64,000 bases of DNA, from contig NC_081552.1 of assembly GCF_963082655.1 (NCBI RefSeq), forward strand, positions 192,708,075 to 192,772,074, in the 5' to 3' direction. Of this stretch, positions 1-12,444 are shown in pieces. A program made the translations under genes and the position numbers. The number at the start of each line of letters is the position of its first letter. Within the stretch, counting starts at the first letter, position 1. A model generated the notes under the pieces. That model worked only from the letters and a program-made list of their open reading frames with translations. It did not search any database and was not told the DNA's origin. The stretch comes from Stomoxys calcitrans (taxonomy: Eukaryota > Arthropoda > Insecta > Diptera > Muscidae).

Positions 1-1689
1 ATTATCTGTGGGTGAGACCCAAAGCTTACAAAAAAAAAAAAACTTAGGTGCGTGTGTGGATGTTAGCTTTGAAGCTATCCCCTGACTCCTTTAATTTTTA
101 GTCTGGCCTAAAGAGCATAGACTTTCTTTTGTGTTCTTTCACATTTTAAAAGTGTCGACTAGATTATTGATTTTCAAGACCTAGAAATGGCAAATTATTA
201 GTCGCGTCATCATAGCCAGAACTGAATTAGATATCCATTTCACGGCGCTGTGGTTATGACGCTAGCTACGTCTGGCGGTTGTCTGAAAGAAGCCTCTTTC
301 TGATTGCTGTTGTTGTTATTGTGGTTGATGTCGTTACTGTTTACGTGTCCCAAAACTCAAGGAGCTCCAGTTGTGATAGTTCGCTGTCGTATAGTCGCCG
401 GCGTGGCCAATAGCTACTGCATTGACTGACTTGGTTGCCATTGTGGATGTTGTTTAAGTTTGGTTTTGTATGCCTCGAAAAACGTTTTAAATAAGCCATG
501 GTACGTGAATATGTGGTATGTTGACGGACGTGCTACCGGCCAAGTGCCCGGATCGATGATGACGTTGCCAATGGTGGCGATGATGATGATTATGATGGTG
601 ATGGTGGCAGTGGCAGTGGCGGTGCCTCCGATTGAATATTGTTTTGAGTCTTTGGTTACTCAACTGTGATGCTATTTTGATTCCTGACCACGTTTAATGT
701 ACCGCTGTTGTGTGGATGTGCTGCCACTGTTCCATTGTTTTCCTTCTTTGTTTCATTTCACCCTCTACGGCTGACAACCACCCCCAAGGCAAATCACGAA
801 GAACGGCGGCAGCCACAATAGCGCTTGTAGGTGGACGCCTGGTTAGTCATATTGTGCGTATGGATAGATGGATGGATGGATGGACGGTTAGTTGGTTCGT
901 CTCGTTGTACCGATGGACGGACGGACGGACGGTCTGCAGGTTAGTGTGCTCATATTGTGTTGTGTTTCCTTTTTAAAATTCTATGTTTTCACTTAAACTA
1001 TGACGTGTGGTTTTCAAACGTCCTCACGTCCGGCCATGAGTCAATTCGTGCCTCTGTACATTCATGCTCGTTTCGTAAACACCCCCCTACTCCTTCCCTT
1101 GGCTCAACAGGGTGGCATTGAAAATGATTATTATTTTATTTTATTTTTTTGTAATGATTTTAGTCTTTTTGCCCAGACAGAGAGAGAGAGAGAGAGCGGA
1201 AAACGTTTCGAATAGATCACGTGCCACTGATACAGCTACAATTCTTCTCCAAGTTTGTCTGGGGTTATTTGGGGTTTGCAGCAAACTACAAATGTTTTCA
1301 TTAGTCAACCGAAGGGGTAATTTCAATTCAAATTCCATGCTTTAAATGTTAGCCCCCACCCCAACTTTGATCATGACATTGACCTTAAATTTTATGGGGA
1401 TTGAGGTAGATGCAAGTACAACAAAATATCCATAAGTGTTGCTACATAGCAATTGTATGTGCATAAATCCACTTTGAAGTCCTATTACCTCAACTGCCTT
1501 GGTGAAACAACTGCAAAAGTGGTCTCTTCCCTGCACAGAAGAAAGGTAAAGTTTTGGCACACATTCTACAGTGATATCTCTTCTAGACCTGAAAAGACTT
1601 GAGGTGCAAACTGTATAGACTGTGATGTTCAAGCGAATCACAAATGTGCTGAAGTCCGCATGTCCTAGAACTAAGCTAAGCTAAATCTC
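1..1689. other. upstream DNA without a recognised gene
   Basis: AT-rich, mostly unique sequence. Simple repeats are a GATG/ATGG-rich patch (555-632), GGAT/GGAC tetranucleotides (866-932) and an AG run (about 1177-1196). TACGTG occurs at 502-507. Short reading frames lack homology or codon bias that I can recognise. About 1340-1690 may already be part of the decayed retroelement that follows. Confidence 0.5.
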
Positions 1690-2615
1690 GAGGGCACCAC
1701 AGGACTGCGATATCTATAAGGCCGAGTTAAGAAACTACAATAGCGAGCTGAAAAAGCCTGACAACATATTTTGCATGTAATTCCGCAGCTTTGTGAAATA
1801 TACACACGAGTCCTTTAGGCTATGGAAGACACACAGACCTATTACATTGTGATGATCACGTTCAGAAGTCAGAGAATGTATGGGCAATATCAAGTATGTA
1901 AAGAAAAACTAATATTGGACACACTTTTTCCTGCAAACTTTCCATCTAACAATGTGGCGATGAAAGAGGTATTCACGGTTATGCAACTGTCGAGGACTGT
2001 TGAGGTAATTGTTTCTGAGTCAAGAATGCTTTGGCCGATCTGCGGTTTCTACTCCTCTTAATCACCAGGACCTGATAATGCTATGCCGGTTGAACTACCA
2101 GCTGTATCGAATAGACAGCTGCCGTGGCTTAGAATGATACACTCTGCTTGTATCGGCATGTCGCATATACCTGAAGGATGGAGGGTTCCAATTTCCAATT
2201 CCAACTTCATGGCCCAATTTCCAGTTTCATGATTCATGATTTAGTTGACTGCATAAAAGACTTTCTCTCGGAATATACAATGAATGTATTTCTGGACATT
2301 GAAGATGGCTGCAATAATATAAACCCGAGGTCAATTAAGAAGGAGCTGGAATCGTTCGACATCATTACTAACGCAAGAAAGGTTTTTAATGGCACACTAA
2401 AATCCTTATTACGGCAGGTTTGTGATCTGTAGATCTAGACATAGGAAGATGTATTGTCTCCATTACCTTGGAATATAGCCATTAATCCTATATTAGTGTC
2501 TCTGGGGCTATATTAGTGTTGTTGGGGCTATTAGGAAAAAGTATCTCGGCGATCTTAGTCACATACACCTGGGAGCTCTACGTACGATACAGCGAAAAGA
2601 GATGCTCTGAGATGA
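1690..2615 (+). pseudogene. non-LTR retrotransposon remnant, lineage R-a
   Basis: A decayed copy of the reverse-transcriptase lineage best preserved at 38746-40945. The frame at 1822-2061 has LDTLFPANFPSNNVAMKEVF, typical of the linker before the RT. At 2284-2330 the palm motif reads FLDIEDGCNNI, where intact relatives have FLDIEGAFNNV; KKELESF follows. Frameshifts and stops separate the pieces and the GTPQGGV block is lost. It abuts the family A repeat at about 2619. Confidence 0.65.
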
Positions 2616-2618
2616 AGC

Positions 2619-4000
2619 GAGTAAAAGCGTGCTTAGTTCGGCCGGGCCGAATCTTATATACCCTCCACCATGGATAGCATTTGTCGAGTTCTTTGCGTGG
2701 CATCTCTCTCTAGGCAAACAAAGAATATTGAAAAAGAACTGTTATGCTATTGGAGCTATATCAAGTTATAGTCCAATTTGGACCATAAATGAATTTAATG
2801 CTGAATATTGTAGAAGTCATTGTGTAATATTTCAGTTCATTCGGGTAAGAATTGCGCATTGTAGGGGCTAAAGAAGCAAAATTGGGAGATCGGTTTATAT
2901 GGGAGTTGTATCAAGCTATAGATCGATTCAGACCATATTGAACAAGTATATTGAAGGTCATGGGAGAAGCCGTTGTACAAAATTTCAGCCAAATCGGATG
3001 AGAATTGCGCCCTCTAGAGGCTCAAGAAGTCAAGATCCCAGATCGGTTTATATGGCAGCTATATCAGATTATGTACCGATTTGCGCCATACTAAGCACAG
3101 TTGTTGGAAGTCATAACAAAATACCTCATGCAAAATTTAAGCCAAATCGGATGAGAACTGCGCCCTCTAGCGGCTCAAGAAGTCAAGATCCCAGATCGGT
3201 TTATATGACAGCTATACCAGGTTATGAACCGATTTGCGCCATACTAAGCACAGTTGTTGGAAGTCATAGCAAAACACTTCATGCAAATTTTAAGCCAAAT
3301 CGGATGAGAACTGCGCCCTCTAGCGGCTCAAGAAGTCAAGATCCAAGATCGGTTTATATGGCAGCTATAACAGGTTATGTACCGATTTGAACCATACTTA
3401 CAACAGTTATTGGAAGTATTACCAAAACACAACGTGCAAAATAACAGCCAAATCGGATAAGAATTGCGACCTCTATAAGCTGAAAAAGTCAACACTCAAG
3501 ATCGGTTTATATGGCATCTATATCAGGTTATGTACCGATTTGGGCCATACAAAGCACAGTTGTTGGAAGTCATAACAAAACATCTCGTGCAAAATTACAG
3601 TCAAATCGGATGAGAATCACGCCCTCTGAGGCTCAATAAGTCAAGACCCAAGATCGGTTTATATGGGAGCTATATCAGATTACATACCGATTGGCGCCAT
3701 GCTAAGCACAGTTGTTGGAAGCCATAACAAAACACTTCATGCAAATTTTAAGCCAAATCGGATGAGAACTGCGCCCTCTAGCGGCTCAAGAAGTCAAGAT
3801 CCAAGATCGGTTTATATGGCAGCTATAACAGGTTATGTACCGATTTGAACCATACTTGCAACAATTATTGGAAGTAACACTAAACCACTACGTGCAAAAT
3901 TTCAGTCAAATCGGACGAGAATTGCGCCCTCTAAAAGCTGAAAAAGTCAAGACCCACGATCGGTCTATATGGCAGCTATATCCAAATCTGAACCGATCGG
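2619..4000 (+). mobile_element. family A Helitron/DINE-like element with ~153-bp units
   Basis: It opens with GTAAAAGCGTGC, then a hairpin-forming TTCGGCCGGGCCGAA, then TATACCCTCCACCATGGAT. The body is a run of diverged tandem units, each carrying GCCAAATCGGATAAGAATTG, GCCCTCTAGAGGCTCAAGAA and GGTTTATATGGCAGCTATAT. It codes for nothing; apparent reading frames through the units only reflect a repeat length divisible by three. The right end is lost: at about 4000 it switches into an inverted family B segment. The Helitron/DINE link is by analogy with Drosophila DINE-1/DINE-TR elements (terminal hairpin, ~150-bp central repeats), not by a search. Confidence 0.75.
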
Positions 4001-4068
4001 GGCCATATTCTTCTTCAATTTGGCATAGATCAGTTCAGATTTGGATATAGCTGCCATATAGACCGATC
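3958..4068. repeat. inverted repeat at the A/B junction
   Basis: A 41-bp arm (3958-3998) and its reverse complement (4028-4068), with one mismatch, flank a 29-base spacer. Both arms are the same part of the repeat unit (GATCGGTCTATATGGCAGCT onward) from family A (+) and family B (-). It would form a long stem. Confidence 0.85.
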
Positions 4069-4340
4069 TCTCGATTTAAAGTCTTGGCCCCATACAAGGC
4101 ACATTTATAATCCGATTTCGCTGAAATTTGACACGATGACTTATATTAGGCTTTTCGACATCCGTGTCGTATATGGTTCAGATCGGTCCACCAAAAAGAC
4201 CAATATTTTGTTCTACAGAATGGAACAATGGCTTGTACTTATTAGACCACTCAATGTCCTTGTCGAATTTGGTCCAAATCTTTTTATATAATTCGACCTG
4301 GGTTAACGGCCCAACACAAAAATTCAAACAGACATTTTTA
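4001..4340 (-). mobile_element. family B repeat fragment
   Basis: Family B has the same 'TATATGGCAGCTATATC' core as A but different spacers, such as ACTCAATGTC, TTTATGGGCCCAAAACCTTA and TAACACAACTCACTGTCCC in their own orientation. This piece matches 13680-13900 closely, including the AGACCAATATTTTGTTCTAC-type segment. It has no right terminus. Confidence 0.7.
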
Positions 4341-4599
4341 CCGATTAGGACAATAAGAGTATGAAAAGAAAGGTTTATTAAAGTATCTGCGTAACCGCTC
4401 GAAAACCAACCAAAATATTTACCGACTATGACAATATGGGACAAAAAGCGACCAAGCGAAAAGCGGTATAGCGACCCATCCCCAAAACGTATTTAGTCCA
4501 AAGCCAAATACCCTTTGGGGATGGAATGCGAGAAGTCGCCAAGATTCTGAAAATTGCCTACCCCAGTAAAACCTTCCCAAATGGGCATGTGGGTCAATT

Positions 4600-4880
4600 T
4601 AGCACTCAAATCAAAGAGCTTTGACAAAAAATCTACGTCTCAAAAGAGAAACAAACGAAAAATTGTAAGCAAAAAAAACTAGAAAATAAAAAATTCGGCA
4701 CAGCCCGGCCGGAATTCGAACAGCCGTTGTCTAACGTTCAAAGCCATCAATACAATTTCCAAAAGATGCACAAATAACATGTGTATGCCATGGAGGCCAT
4801 GTACACGCGTGGAAAATAAGTCCATCGCTACACAGAAAAAAACACATGCGGTGTAAGAGAACAGTAACAGCGTGAAAGGT
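4600..4880 (-). mobile_element. S2 repeat (tRNA-like), diverged copy
   Basis: It holds the S2 landmarks: CAGCCCGGCCGGAATTCGAA (degenerate B box on the - strand), CATCAATACAATTTCCAAAA, CATGTGTATGCCATGG and CACAGAAAAAAACACATGCG. The B box has lost its GGTTCGAATCC consensus. Confidence 0.6.
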
Positions 4881-4979
4881 GTCAAACTTGGTAAGTGACA
4901 AACTTAGATCGTGGACACGTTTCCAAGATATGTATATTCGATATATGTACATCCTACCAATGTATAGCCCTTGAAATTT

Positions 4980-5490
4980 GGCACAAATACGTCTTTATCC
5001 TGCACGCAGGTCAAGTTCTTGAACGGGCCAAATCGGATCTGCCGATAAAGGGTCTGAAGCCCATAAAAGCTTTATTTATTTCCCGATTTTGCTGAAATGT
5101 TAAACCGTGAGTTGTTTTAAACCTCCCAACATCCGACCTAAATATGGTTCAGTTCGGACTATATTTAGATATAGCTGCCATATAGATATATCGGCCGGTT
5201 AAGGGTCTGAAACCCATAAAAGCTGCATTTATTACCCAATTTCGCTGAAATTTAAAATAGCGAGTTGTGTTAATACAGCCGACATTCGACTCAAATATGG
5301 TTGAGAACAGACTATACAGATATAGCTGCCATATAAACCGATTACTGATTTACCGATTTACTGCTTGATTTGCTGTCACCTATTTATATATAACTATGGA
5401 TATGGTAGAGGAGTTATAATAAAATAGGATGTGTAATATATCCATGGTGGTGGGTATCCAGAAACTTAATACGTTTTTACTTGCAAAACA
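4980..5490 (-). mobile_element. family B/D-like repeat with terminal hairpin lost
   Basis: Two diverged units with CCCATAAAAGCTTTATTTAT and GATATAGCTGCCATATAGA. The end reads CATGGTGGTGGGTATCCAGA then TACGTTTTTACTTGC, the eroded form of the family end. A short S2 fragment (ATCATTAAGTTTGTCTCGAA) follows at 5496-5545. Confidence 0.6.
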
Positions 5491-5742
5491 GCATCGATCA
5501 TTAAGTTTGTCTCGAAAGAGAAAGGAAGAAAAAAAAATAGGAATCAGATAATAATATTAGCGATAAGGTATCTGGGTGGTGCCTCACGCCCAAAAGACCT
5601 CCAATATTGACCAGAGGGCCAGCAAGGACAATATGGGTCTTTTATAAAATTCAGTAAGGCGTAGGGTGCGAATTTGATACATAAATTTCGGATCAAGTAC
5701 CTGAGGCCGTGCCATCCAAAAACAAACAAAAAACCAGTAAGG

Positions 5743-6352
5743 AAAGGCAAAAGTCGGGCCGACTATATAATACCCTACGCCTACCCTAAGATTATAAATT
5801 CGGGCAAAATATATGTTTAGATGAGGAACAAAACAATGCGTACCAATATTTATGCAAATCGGTCGAAATTTGTTGTTTTAACCATTTAAGTATAAATCGG
5901 GCGATACATATATATGGGAGCTATAACTAAATCGGAACCGATTTTGGCGAAACCTTGCAGATATGTTAAGATCAGTAAAAAAAACAGTCCGTGCCAAATT
6001 TTGTGCAGATCGGTTGATAATTGTAACTACTACGACAATTTAAGTGCAAATCGGACGATACATATATATGGGAGCTATAACTAAATCGGAACCGATTTTT
6101 AACACAATCGATAGCGTTCGTCCTTGGGCCAAAAAAGTGACTTGTGCAAAATTTCATGATGATTGGAAAACAAATACGACCTGCACTTTGATTACAAGAA
6201 TACATGGACTCACAGACGGACATGGCAAAATCGAATCAGAAAGTGATTCTGAGTCGATCGGTACACTTATCAATGGGTTCAGCTCTTCTCCTTCTTAGCG
6301 TTGCAAACAAATGCACTAAATTATAATGTGGTGGTGTAGGGTATAAACATCA
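5743..6352 (+). mobile_element. family C Helitron/DINE-like element, near complete
   Basis: Starts GGCAAAAGTCGGGCCGACTA followed by ATAATACCCTACGCC and ends GGTGTAGGGTATAAA, so the two ends carry inverted TATACCCTAC sequences. Two internal units (GATACATATATATGGGAGCT then ATAACTAAATCGGAACCGAT) are 154 bp apart (5903 and 6057). No coding capacity. Confidence 0.7.
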
Positions 6353-6589
6353 AACATATAGGACTACCAAGACAATATAGGACTCAAACAGCATAAATGG
6401 TCTTGAATTGTAGAGTACTTATCGAACAGTTATATTTCAGAGCAAGAAGTTGGCCTTCAACCCAGTAGATAGATAGACAGAACTACGCAACAAATATAAA
6501 ATAATATGGATTTGGAAAGGACTTCTAGCCTTGAAAGTCCCAAATCTCTGGGTACAGCTATAAAATATTTAAAGAACAATTCATTTTTA

Positions 6590-6812
6590 GGAAGCCATTT
6601 TAGGGTGTAGCGAAGCTCGAAGGGCGTTAGGAAATTATAAAATAAATATAAATAAAATATGTAACTAATTTCGAGATCGTGCTCAAAAAATAGTAAAAAT
6701 TTTCTGGAATTTAATTTGTATTGGGAAAAACGAGGTCAGCCAATCAACCACCAAGAGAAAAAAAAATTCTACCAAATTTGAAAGGAACCTACCAAAACCG
6801 GTAACACTGAAC
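6590..6812. repeat. dispersed repeat beside a family D element
   Basis: The segment with CCAACCACCAAGAGAAAAA-like and GGAACCTACCAAAACCGG-like text recurs at about 26370-26515. In both cases it ends CGG(C/T)AACACTGA beside a member of the ~153-bp repeat families. Its class is unknown. Confidence 0.5.
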
Positions 6813-6814
6813 CA

Positions 6815-7152
6815 GATATAGCTTCCATATAAACCGATCTCCCGATGTTACTTCTTAATCCCTTAGAAATCGCAATTGTTGGGCGCTTTTGCTGAAATTT
6901 TGTACTTAGTAGTGATTTGTTATTTGCAGAAGCCTTGGTAAGTATCCCAATCAGTCTATAATCTGATATAGCTCCATCTCCTGATTAGCCATTAATTGCT
7001 CCCGGAAACTTAAATTTTTGCCTGGCTTGGCAGAAATTTGGTACGTAAAGTAAAATAATTCCCTTCATCTCAGTTCAGTTTGGGTAAATTTTTAGCCGAA
7101 TACATGGTGGTGGGTTCCCAAAATACTGCCCCGCCGAACTTAGGTTTTGATT
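6815..7152 (-). mobile_element. family D repeat with right terminus
   Basis: Units contain GATATAGCTTCCATATAAAC, CGATCTCCCGAT and GCTGAAATTTTGTAC. The end reads ACATGGTGGTGGGTTCCCAA then GCCCCGCCGAACTTAGGTTT, the family D end with a weakened hairpin. Same layout as 60675-61342. Confidence 0.6.
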
Positions 7153-9860
7153 ATCAAAGAGAACCTTTTAATATCAATAAAGCGCTTACCATACCTATAT
7201 ATTTACACACATATGTATGTATGTGAGGACCTACACAATTTGTTAAAATTCATTTAAATAATTGAAGAAAACTAAAATAAATTTTGCCAAATTGAAAATA
7301 AATGACGGTCGCCGCAAGGAAAGTATGAACAAATAATTCCATTTCTGTTGTAGAGAAGAGAAAAAGAAGAAAAACTTTCAAAATTAAAATTCCAACTATA
7401 GGCATTTTTACGAAATTAATTCACCATCTATGCAAACACAAAGGGTAAGACGTGCCGGACAGCTTAAGGTGGACAAAAAACAAACTAAAAGTGGAGTGGG
7501 AAGTTAGGAACAAAAAAAGAAAATCCAAAATCAGCAACGACTTGGCCAAGGAATTCGGTAGTACGACTCCCACGCTAAAGCGGTGGCAAAGGCAAAAAGA
7601 AAGAAGGCAACAAAACCTGGTTTGGGTATGAAAAAGACGCCCAAATGCAAATGAGGGGATTATGTGCAGAGTAGTGAGTGCGAGTGCGAGTGTGTGTGCA
7701 ATATGAACCTGTAACTACACTCACATATACTCACACCAACACTCATTTCGAAAAAGCCATGGATGAAAACAGCCGACCCTACGATTGGTAATTGAAATTT
7801 CGGTCACATACCAATACATACTAAAACAAAAACGACAACAACAACAGTTTTATACATCCATGTTATGCGCCACCACTGCCAGTGCCATATACAAATGCCA
7901 ACATTCTTCTTCTACTCGGGCATCTGGCATCTCTGTAAACACACAACGATGAATGCCTTCTGAGCAGCAATTCCCCTTCCTATGCATAACGGTTCCATCA
8001 GTCAGCAACCAAACATTAGACAAAGACAACAAGAGAGCACAACACAACAGCGCCACTCTATACCCAACGAAAGTGAGTCAAACACATTCAACCATTCACT
8101 CTTGGCTGGCACTCTTCTACTCTGCACTCCCCCCCTTACGAGCAAAGAGCAGTAAAGGAGAATATAAACAAAACCAAACCAAGAGACATCAAACATTTCA
8201 GCTAATTGTGGAGCGTGACTGCGTTTGTATGCGAGAGGGCTACACAACTACAAAGCGACACCAGGCATACAAAATAGTCTGCATTTCATTGCCGTTGTTC
8301 ATACGGGCGTGGTAAGAGTGGCCATGTATGCTAGAAAAGGACGGAAAGATAAAGCAAAGAAACTTGTTTCACTGTAACACCAACAACGACAAGCAAAAGC
8401 CAGCCAACATTAACACGTCCCCAATAAAAAAAAGGCAAACAACAAACACACACTTCATTTCAAACGGGGGGAGCTCTCTCTGCTGCTTGGTATGGCTCTC
8501 TTAATAACTCACGCTCACTCTGGCGCTCTCTCACTCTTTCCTCTTTGGCTCAAAAGGCCTTTTTTCCCCAAACACACAATCATGAGGAAGCAAAGACCAA
8601 AGAGCAACAATCAGAGTGCTAAATGTATATAGCCCCACCGAGTGGGAGAGAAGCAAAACCAAACAAAAAAAAACTACGTGAGTGACTTGGAGTGTTTGTG
8701 ACCCACTCCTGGCATTTTGTTTGGTTTATACACATTTGTGATGGTATGTGTGCTCATTATGTATGCGTGCTACGTCGATTCCGATTCGTGCGAATTGTTC
8801 AATGTGATTGCTGCTGACTGCACTCACACACACACACGCGCTGCCATACAAAAACAACCGTATATAACAGTCACGTCCCGCCCATTTGCGTACGCAACCT
8901 CACAAACCCACATGCACACACACACACACACACACACACCCATCCATTCAGAGAGTACATTGAAACGTACAAAATGAATGCTTTGTTTGTACATAAAATG
9001 AGTATATATTTAAAAAGATATATAAATGGTTGCCCTCAGAGAGTAAGAGAATTTTCGAAACACACAAAACACACATACATTATGAGAGTTTTGGCCATTA
9101 AATGGTGTCTGTTGTGTACAAAAGTTCATTGAGATATGAGTTTTATGAGAGAAAAATATATTTTCAATCTATATTTTAGTAAGATATTGCAACATTTTTG
9201 ATTGAAATTGAAAACCATTATAATAATGGTTTTATACTAATCCCAATGCCAATGGAATTTTAGTAACCAGCTTTAAATTAATCTGCAAAAGATTTGTGTA
9301 GCAATCCATACGTAAATTCCTAAAAATTGCCAAAAAAAATGTTGTTCCATACAATACAATTTTGGATACCCAGAGATATTTTTCTAAACCAATATAAAGC
9401 TTTACCTAAAACTTTACCCAGAAGTTAAGTTGGAGAAGTCTGCATGTCAGTGGTAATAAAAACTCAGCGAATTTAAATAAATATACATTTTTATGAGTTT
9501 AGAAGTTCGCAAGAACTGACCTTATGGCATCTTTATACAAATAAGGTTTGCATAGGAGATTTTGGATACCAAGTTCTGATTGACTTTAATTTGGTCATTC
9601 AGGGGTAGCAATGTTTAGCAACCATCATTGTTTGTAAATATTTATTTTTTGTCTGTTTGCGTTCTTTTATTTTGTTCTTCAAAATCTTTTCGTGATCTTT
9701 CGAACATCGTCTAGCTCGAGATCATATTCAATGTATTTCATTCAAAGAATAACATAGCAAAGAACTTACAAAATTTGAGCAAATTTGTGTTAGTATACAA
9801 AACACTTTGACTGGCATGGTGGATCGCGATTTCTGATACGCCATGTATCTTTATTAACAC
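7153..9860. other. repeat-poor upstream stretch
   Basis: No gene or mobile element recognised. It has CA-rich simple repeats (8822-8840; 8913-8938), CT/CTC-rich patches near 8470-8560, and TACGTG at 8675-8680. Being free of the repeats found on both sides, it is a reasonable place to look for trh upstream enhancers. A short frame near 7535-7612 reads DLAKEFGSTTPTLKRWQRQ, which looks helix-turn-helix-like, but it is isolated. Confidence 0.45.
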
Positions 9861-9875
9861 CTTTGTCAAATGTTT

Positions 9876-10135
9876 GTACCCACCACTATAGGAAAGGGCG
9901 CATAGACCATATAGACCGATCTGCCGATTAAGGTTATGTAGCCCATAAAAGCTTTATTTATATCCCGATTTAGTTGAATATGAAATATTGAGTCTCCCAA
10001 CATCCGATCCAAATATGATCCAAATCGGACTATAAAGCTATATCTGTCATATAGACCGATCTTCCAATTTAAGGTCTTAATCCCATAAAAAAAAACGGTT
10101 TTATTGCCCAATTTGCCAAAATTAATAACAAATTT
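9876..10135 (-). mobile_element. family B-like repeat fragment
   Basis: Two partial units with CATATAGACCGATCTGCCGA and CCCATAAAAGCTTTATTTAT; the left edge has TACCCACCACTATAGG, an eroded terminus. Confidence 0.55.
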
Positions 10136-10312
10136 GAATTCGTTGTATAGTGAACATAAGCAATGCACAATTATTGTTGTTATTGAATTTTAAAAACTAT
10201 TTCAGCTTACCTGGTATCCGGTTCATTTTTAACCTGCAAACAATAAAAAATCTTTTTAGTTAAACAGTTTAGAATATGAGAAATTGTAAAAATTGTCATA
10301 GTCTTAATATAC

Positions 10313-10375
10313 AGTCGGACCTCGGTTATCAGGGAACATCCATTATCTGGAATGGAAAGATATTTTTTTACTTTT
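10313..10375. mobile_element. possible pogo/Tigger-type terminal remnant
   Basis: CAGTCGGACCTCGGTTATCA resembles the CAGT...CTCGGTTATC ends of pogo-like DNA transposons, as remembered. Only one end is present. Confidence 0.25.
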
Positions 10376-10379
10376 TCGA

Positions 10380-10910
10380 TTAGTTTAGGTTAGGTTAGGT
10401 TGAAAGAGGGTGCAGCTATTAATCCGCCCCATGCCACTATGGACATACACCTAAGCCTGTAATAGGCTTGTTGTGCGCTCTAAAAGCTATAAAGTAACCT
10501 CTAAAAAGATAATTTTCAGTTAGGAATTTCGTGCTACTTACAAAATTCGTAATTGTATTCAATATCACTCCCCTAAGTTGGTTCATGTCTGATATTGTGT
10601 CTCCACCTAAGTACCGGTATCTGTTGGACGCAAAAGCCAGCCCGGATCTCCGCCTACAGGACCGTATTATGGTCAGGCAGTCTAAAACATCTCAGTCCCT
10701 GGATTCTCAATGCAGACCCCCAGGCCCACTTTGTCCTTCAGCTTTGATCCATCAGTGTTACATGATCTTCCAGATGGCAGTACTAGGGTCCCGTCAATCC
10801 AAGACTGTGCCGATGGCAGCAGTGCCTCGCACTCAACTTCAAGGTTCATCTCAGGTATATGGTCCAATCTGGACCGCATTTGACAGTAATGGGTAGGGGT
10901 CTGCCAGAAC
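10380..10910 (-). pseudogene. non-LTR retrotransposon, lineage R-b, 3' part with internal deletion
   Basis: On the - strand it carries R-b C-terminal and 3' sequence, as at 22175-23930. The left edge has GGTTAGGTTAGGTTGAAAGA and CACTATGGACATACACCTAA, the R-b 3' tail. Near 10640 it jumps to the RNase H region, skipping the cysteine-rich tail, so it is internally deleted. The + strand frame 10531-10896 is a shadow. Confidence 0.6.
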
Positions 10911-11494
10911 TCACTGTGTCAAGTTTTATGGAATTCGGGCAATAAATGGATTTTTTTGGCCTCAATTCCCTATATCGCGATCTGAACCACCCTGTGCCCG
11001 ATCTGAACCTTATTTCAGAGACATGGGTAGGGGTCTACCTAAACTCACTGTGCCAAATTTTCGAAATTGGATGAAAAATTACCAATTCAAGTCTGGAGAT
11101 CGGTCTTTATTGCGCCACTATATAACTAAAATCCGATTTTATGAGATCAGAAGGTCTTGCTTATATACAAAGAATACGAAATCATCAAAAATTGTTTGGA
11201 AAATGTTTTTATACCCAAGATATCTGCTTAATTATAAATACCCAGCTTTTGGGTATAAAAGGGTAAAACCCGGGTATTTTCCCAATTTACCGTGTAAATA
11301 CCTTTTGGGTATTTACCCATCGCCCATCTCTAATAATGCTAGATAGAACAAGGCAAGGTACTGGTGCTTCTCAATAAATGGCCGTCACTTTCCCTCGGCG
11401 ATTAGTACCATGCACCGAAACGAGCTTGCTCACCTACTGGAACTTAGCGAGGATCTATACCTTCACATGCAACTTTGGCTACAACAAAAGTTCA

Positions 11495-12440
11495 CCAAAT
11501 ATAATTTGATGCCCTTATAGCAGCTACATCAAAATATAGTCCGATTTGGACCAAATTCGGCACGGACATTGAGTGATCTAATAAGTAAATGTCATTGTTT
11601 AACCGTAGCCCAGAGGTTAGCATGTCCGCCCATGACGCTGCACTGGTTACGAATCCAGGCGAGACCACCAGATTTCGGCAGTGGTTTTCCCCTCCTAATG
11701 CAGGCAGCATTTGGGAGCTACTATTCCATGTAAAAACTTCTCTCCAAAGAGGTGTCACACTAGGGCACGCTGTTCGGACTCGGCTTTAAAAAAGGAGGCC
11801 CCTTATCATTGAGCTTAAATCATGAATGGTACTGCACTTAGTGGAACGTTCATGGGCAAAATGCAAATTGCATTTGCACTGTTCAATTTTGTAGAGCAAA
11901 ATATTGGTCTTTTTGGTAGCTATATCCATACACAGACAGATCTGAACCATATACAACACAGGATCAAGTCTTTCAATCGAGAGTTCGATCAATTTGACAA
12001 TTATATTCAAATCTAGACCGATCTGGGCCAAATTGCAGAAGGATCTTGAAGGCGCTAACACAACTGACTGTCCCAAATTTCGGCGACATTGGACAATAAA
12101 TGCGCCTTTTATGTTCCCAAAACCTTAAATCGAGCGATCAGTCTATATGGCAGCTATATCCAAATCTGGGCCGATCTGGGCGAAATTGCCAAAAGATGTC
12201 GAAGAGTCTAACATAACTCTTGTCCCAAATTTTGACGAAATCGGACAATAAATTCGCCTTTTATGGGTCCAAAGCGTTAAATCGATAGATCGGGCTATAT
12301 AGCAGCTTTATTCAAATCTAGATTGAGGAAGGATGTCGAAGGGCCTTACGGTACTCACTGTCTCAAATCTCAGCAAAATCCTATAATAAATGTGGCTTTT
12401 ATGGGCTTAAGACCTTTAATCGGCCGAATTTTACTCAAAA
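11495..12440 (+). mobile_element. family B element split by an S1 SINE
   Basis: The left part (11495-11600) holds CCTTATAGCAGCTACATCAA and TCCGATTTGGACCAAATTCG. The element resumes at 11876 with TTTTGTAGAGCAAAATATTG and continues through three units ending with ATTCGCCTTTTATGGGTCCA-type text. The same order is unbroken at 25565-26330, which shows that the SINE is inserted. Confidence 0.7.
11602..11875 (+). mobile_element. S1 tRNA-derived SINE, copy inside family B
   Basis: Nearly full length: the A-box-like TAGCCCAGAGG and a mutated B box (GGTTACGAATCC) are in the head, then TTTCCCCTCCTAATGCAGGC, TGTTCGGACTCGGCT, and the tail TTAGTGGAACGTTCATGGGC. Flanks ATTGTTTAA and ACTGTTCAA look like a decayed target-site duplication. 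Confidence 0.75.
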
Positions 12441-12444
12441 ATCA

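Noticed and set aside
2899..3390. Open frame of 163 codons with repeated PNRMRTAPSSGSRSQDPRS text
   Set aside because: It is the ~153-bp family A unit read through; the unit is divisible by three, so frames stay open without coding.
7535..7640. Possible transposase or regulator helix-turn-helix (DLAKEFGSTTPTLKRWQRQ)
   Set aside because: Short, isolated, no start and no flanking domain; I cannot support a gene.
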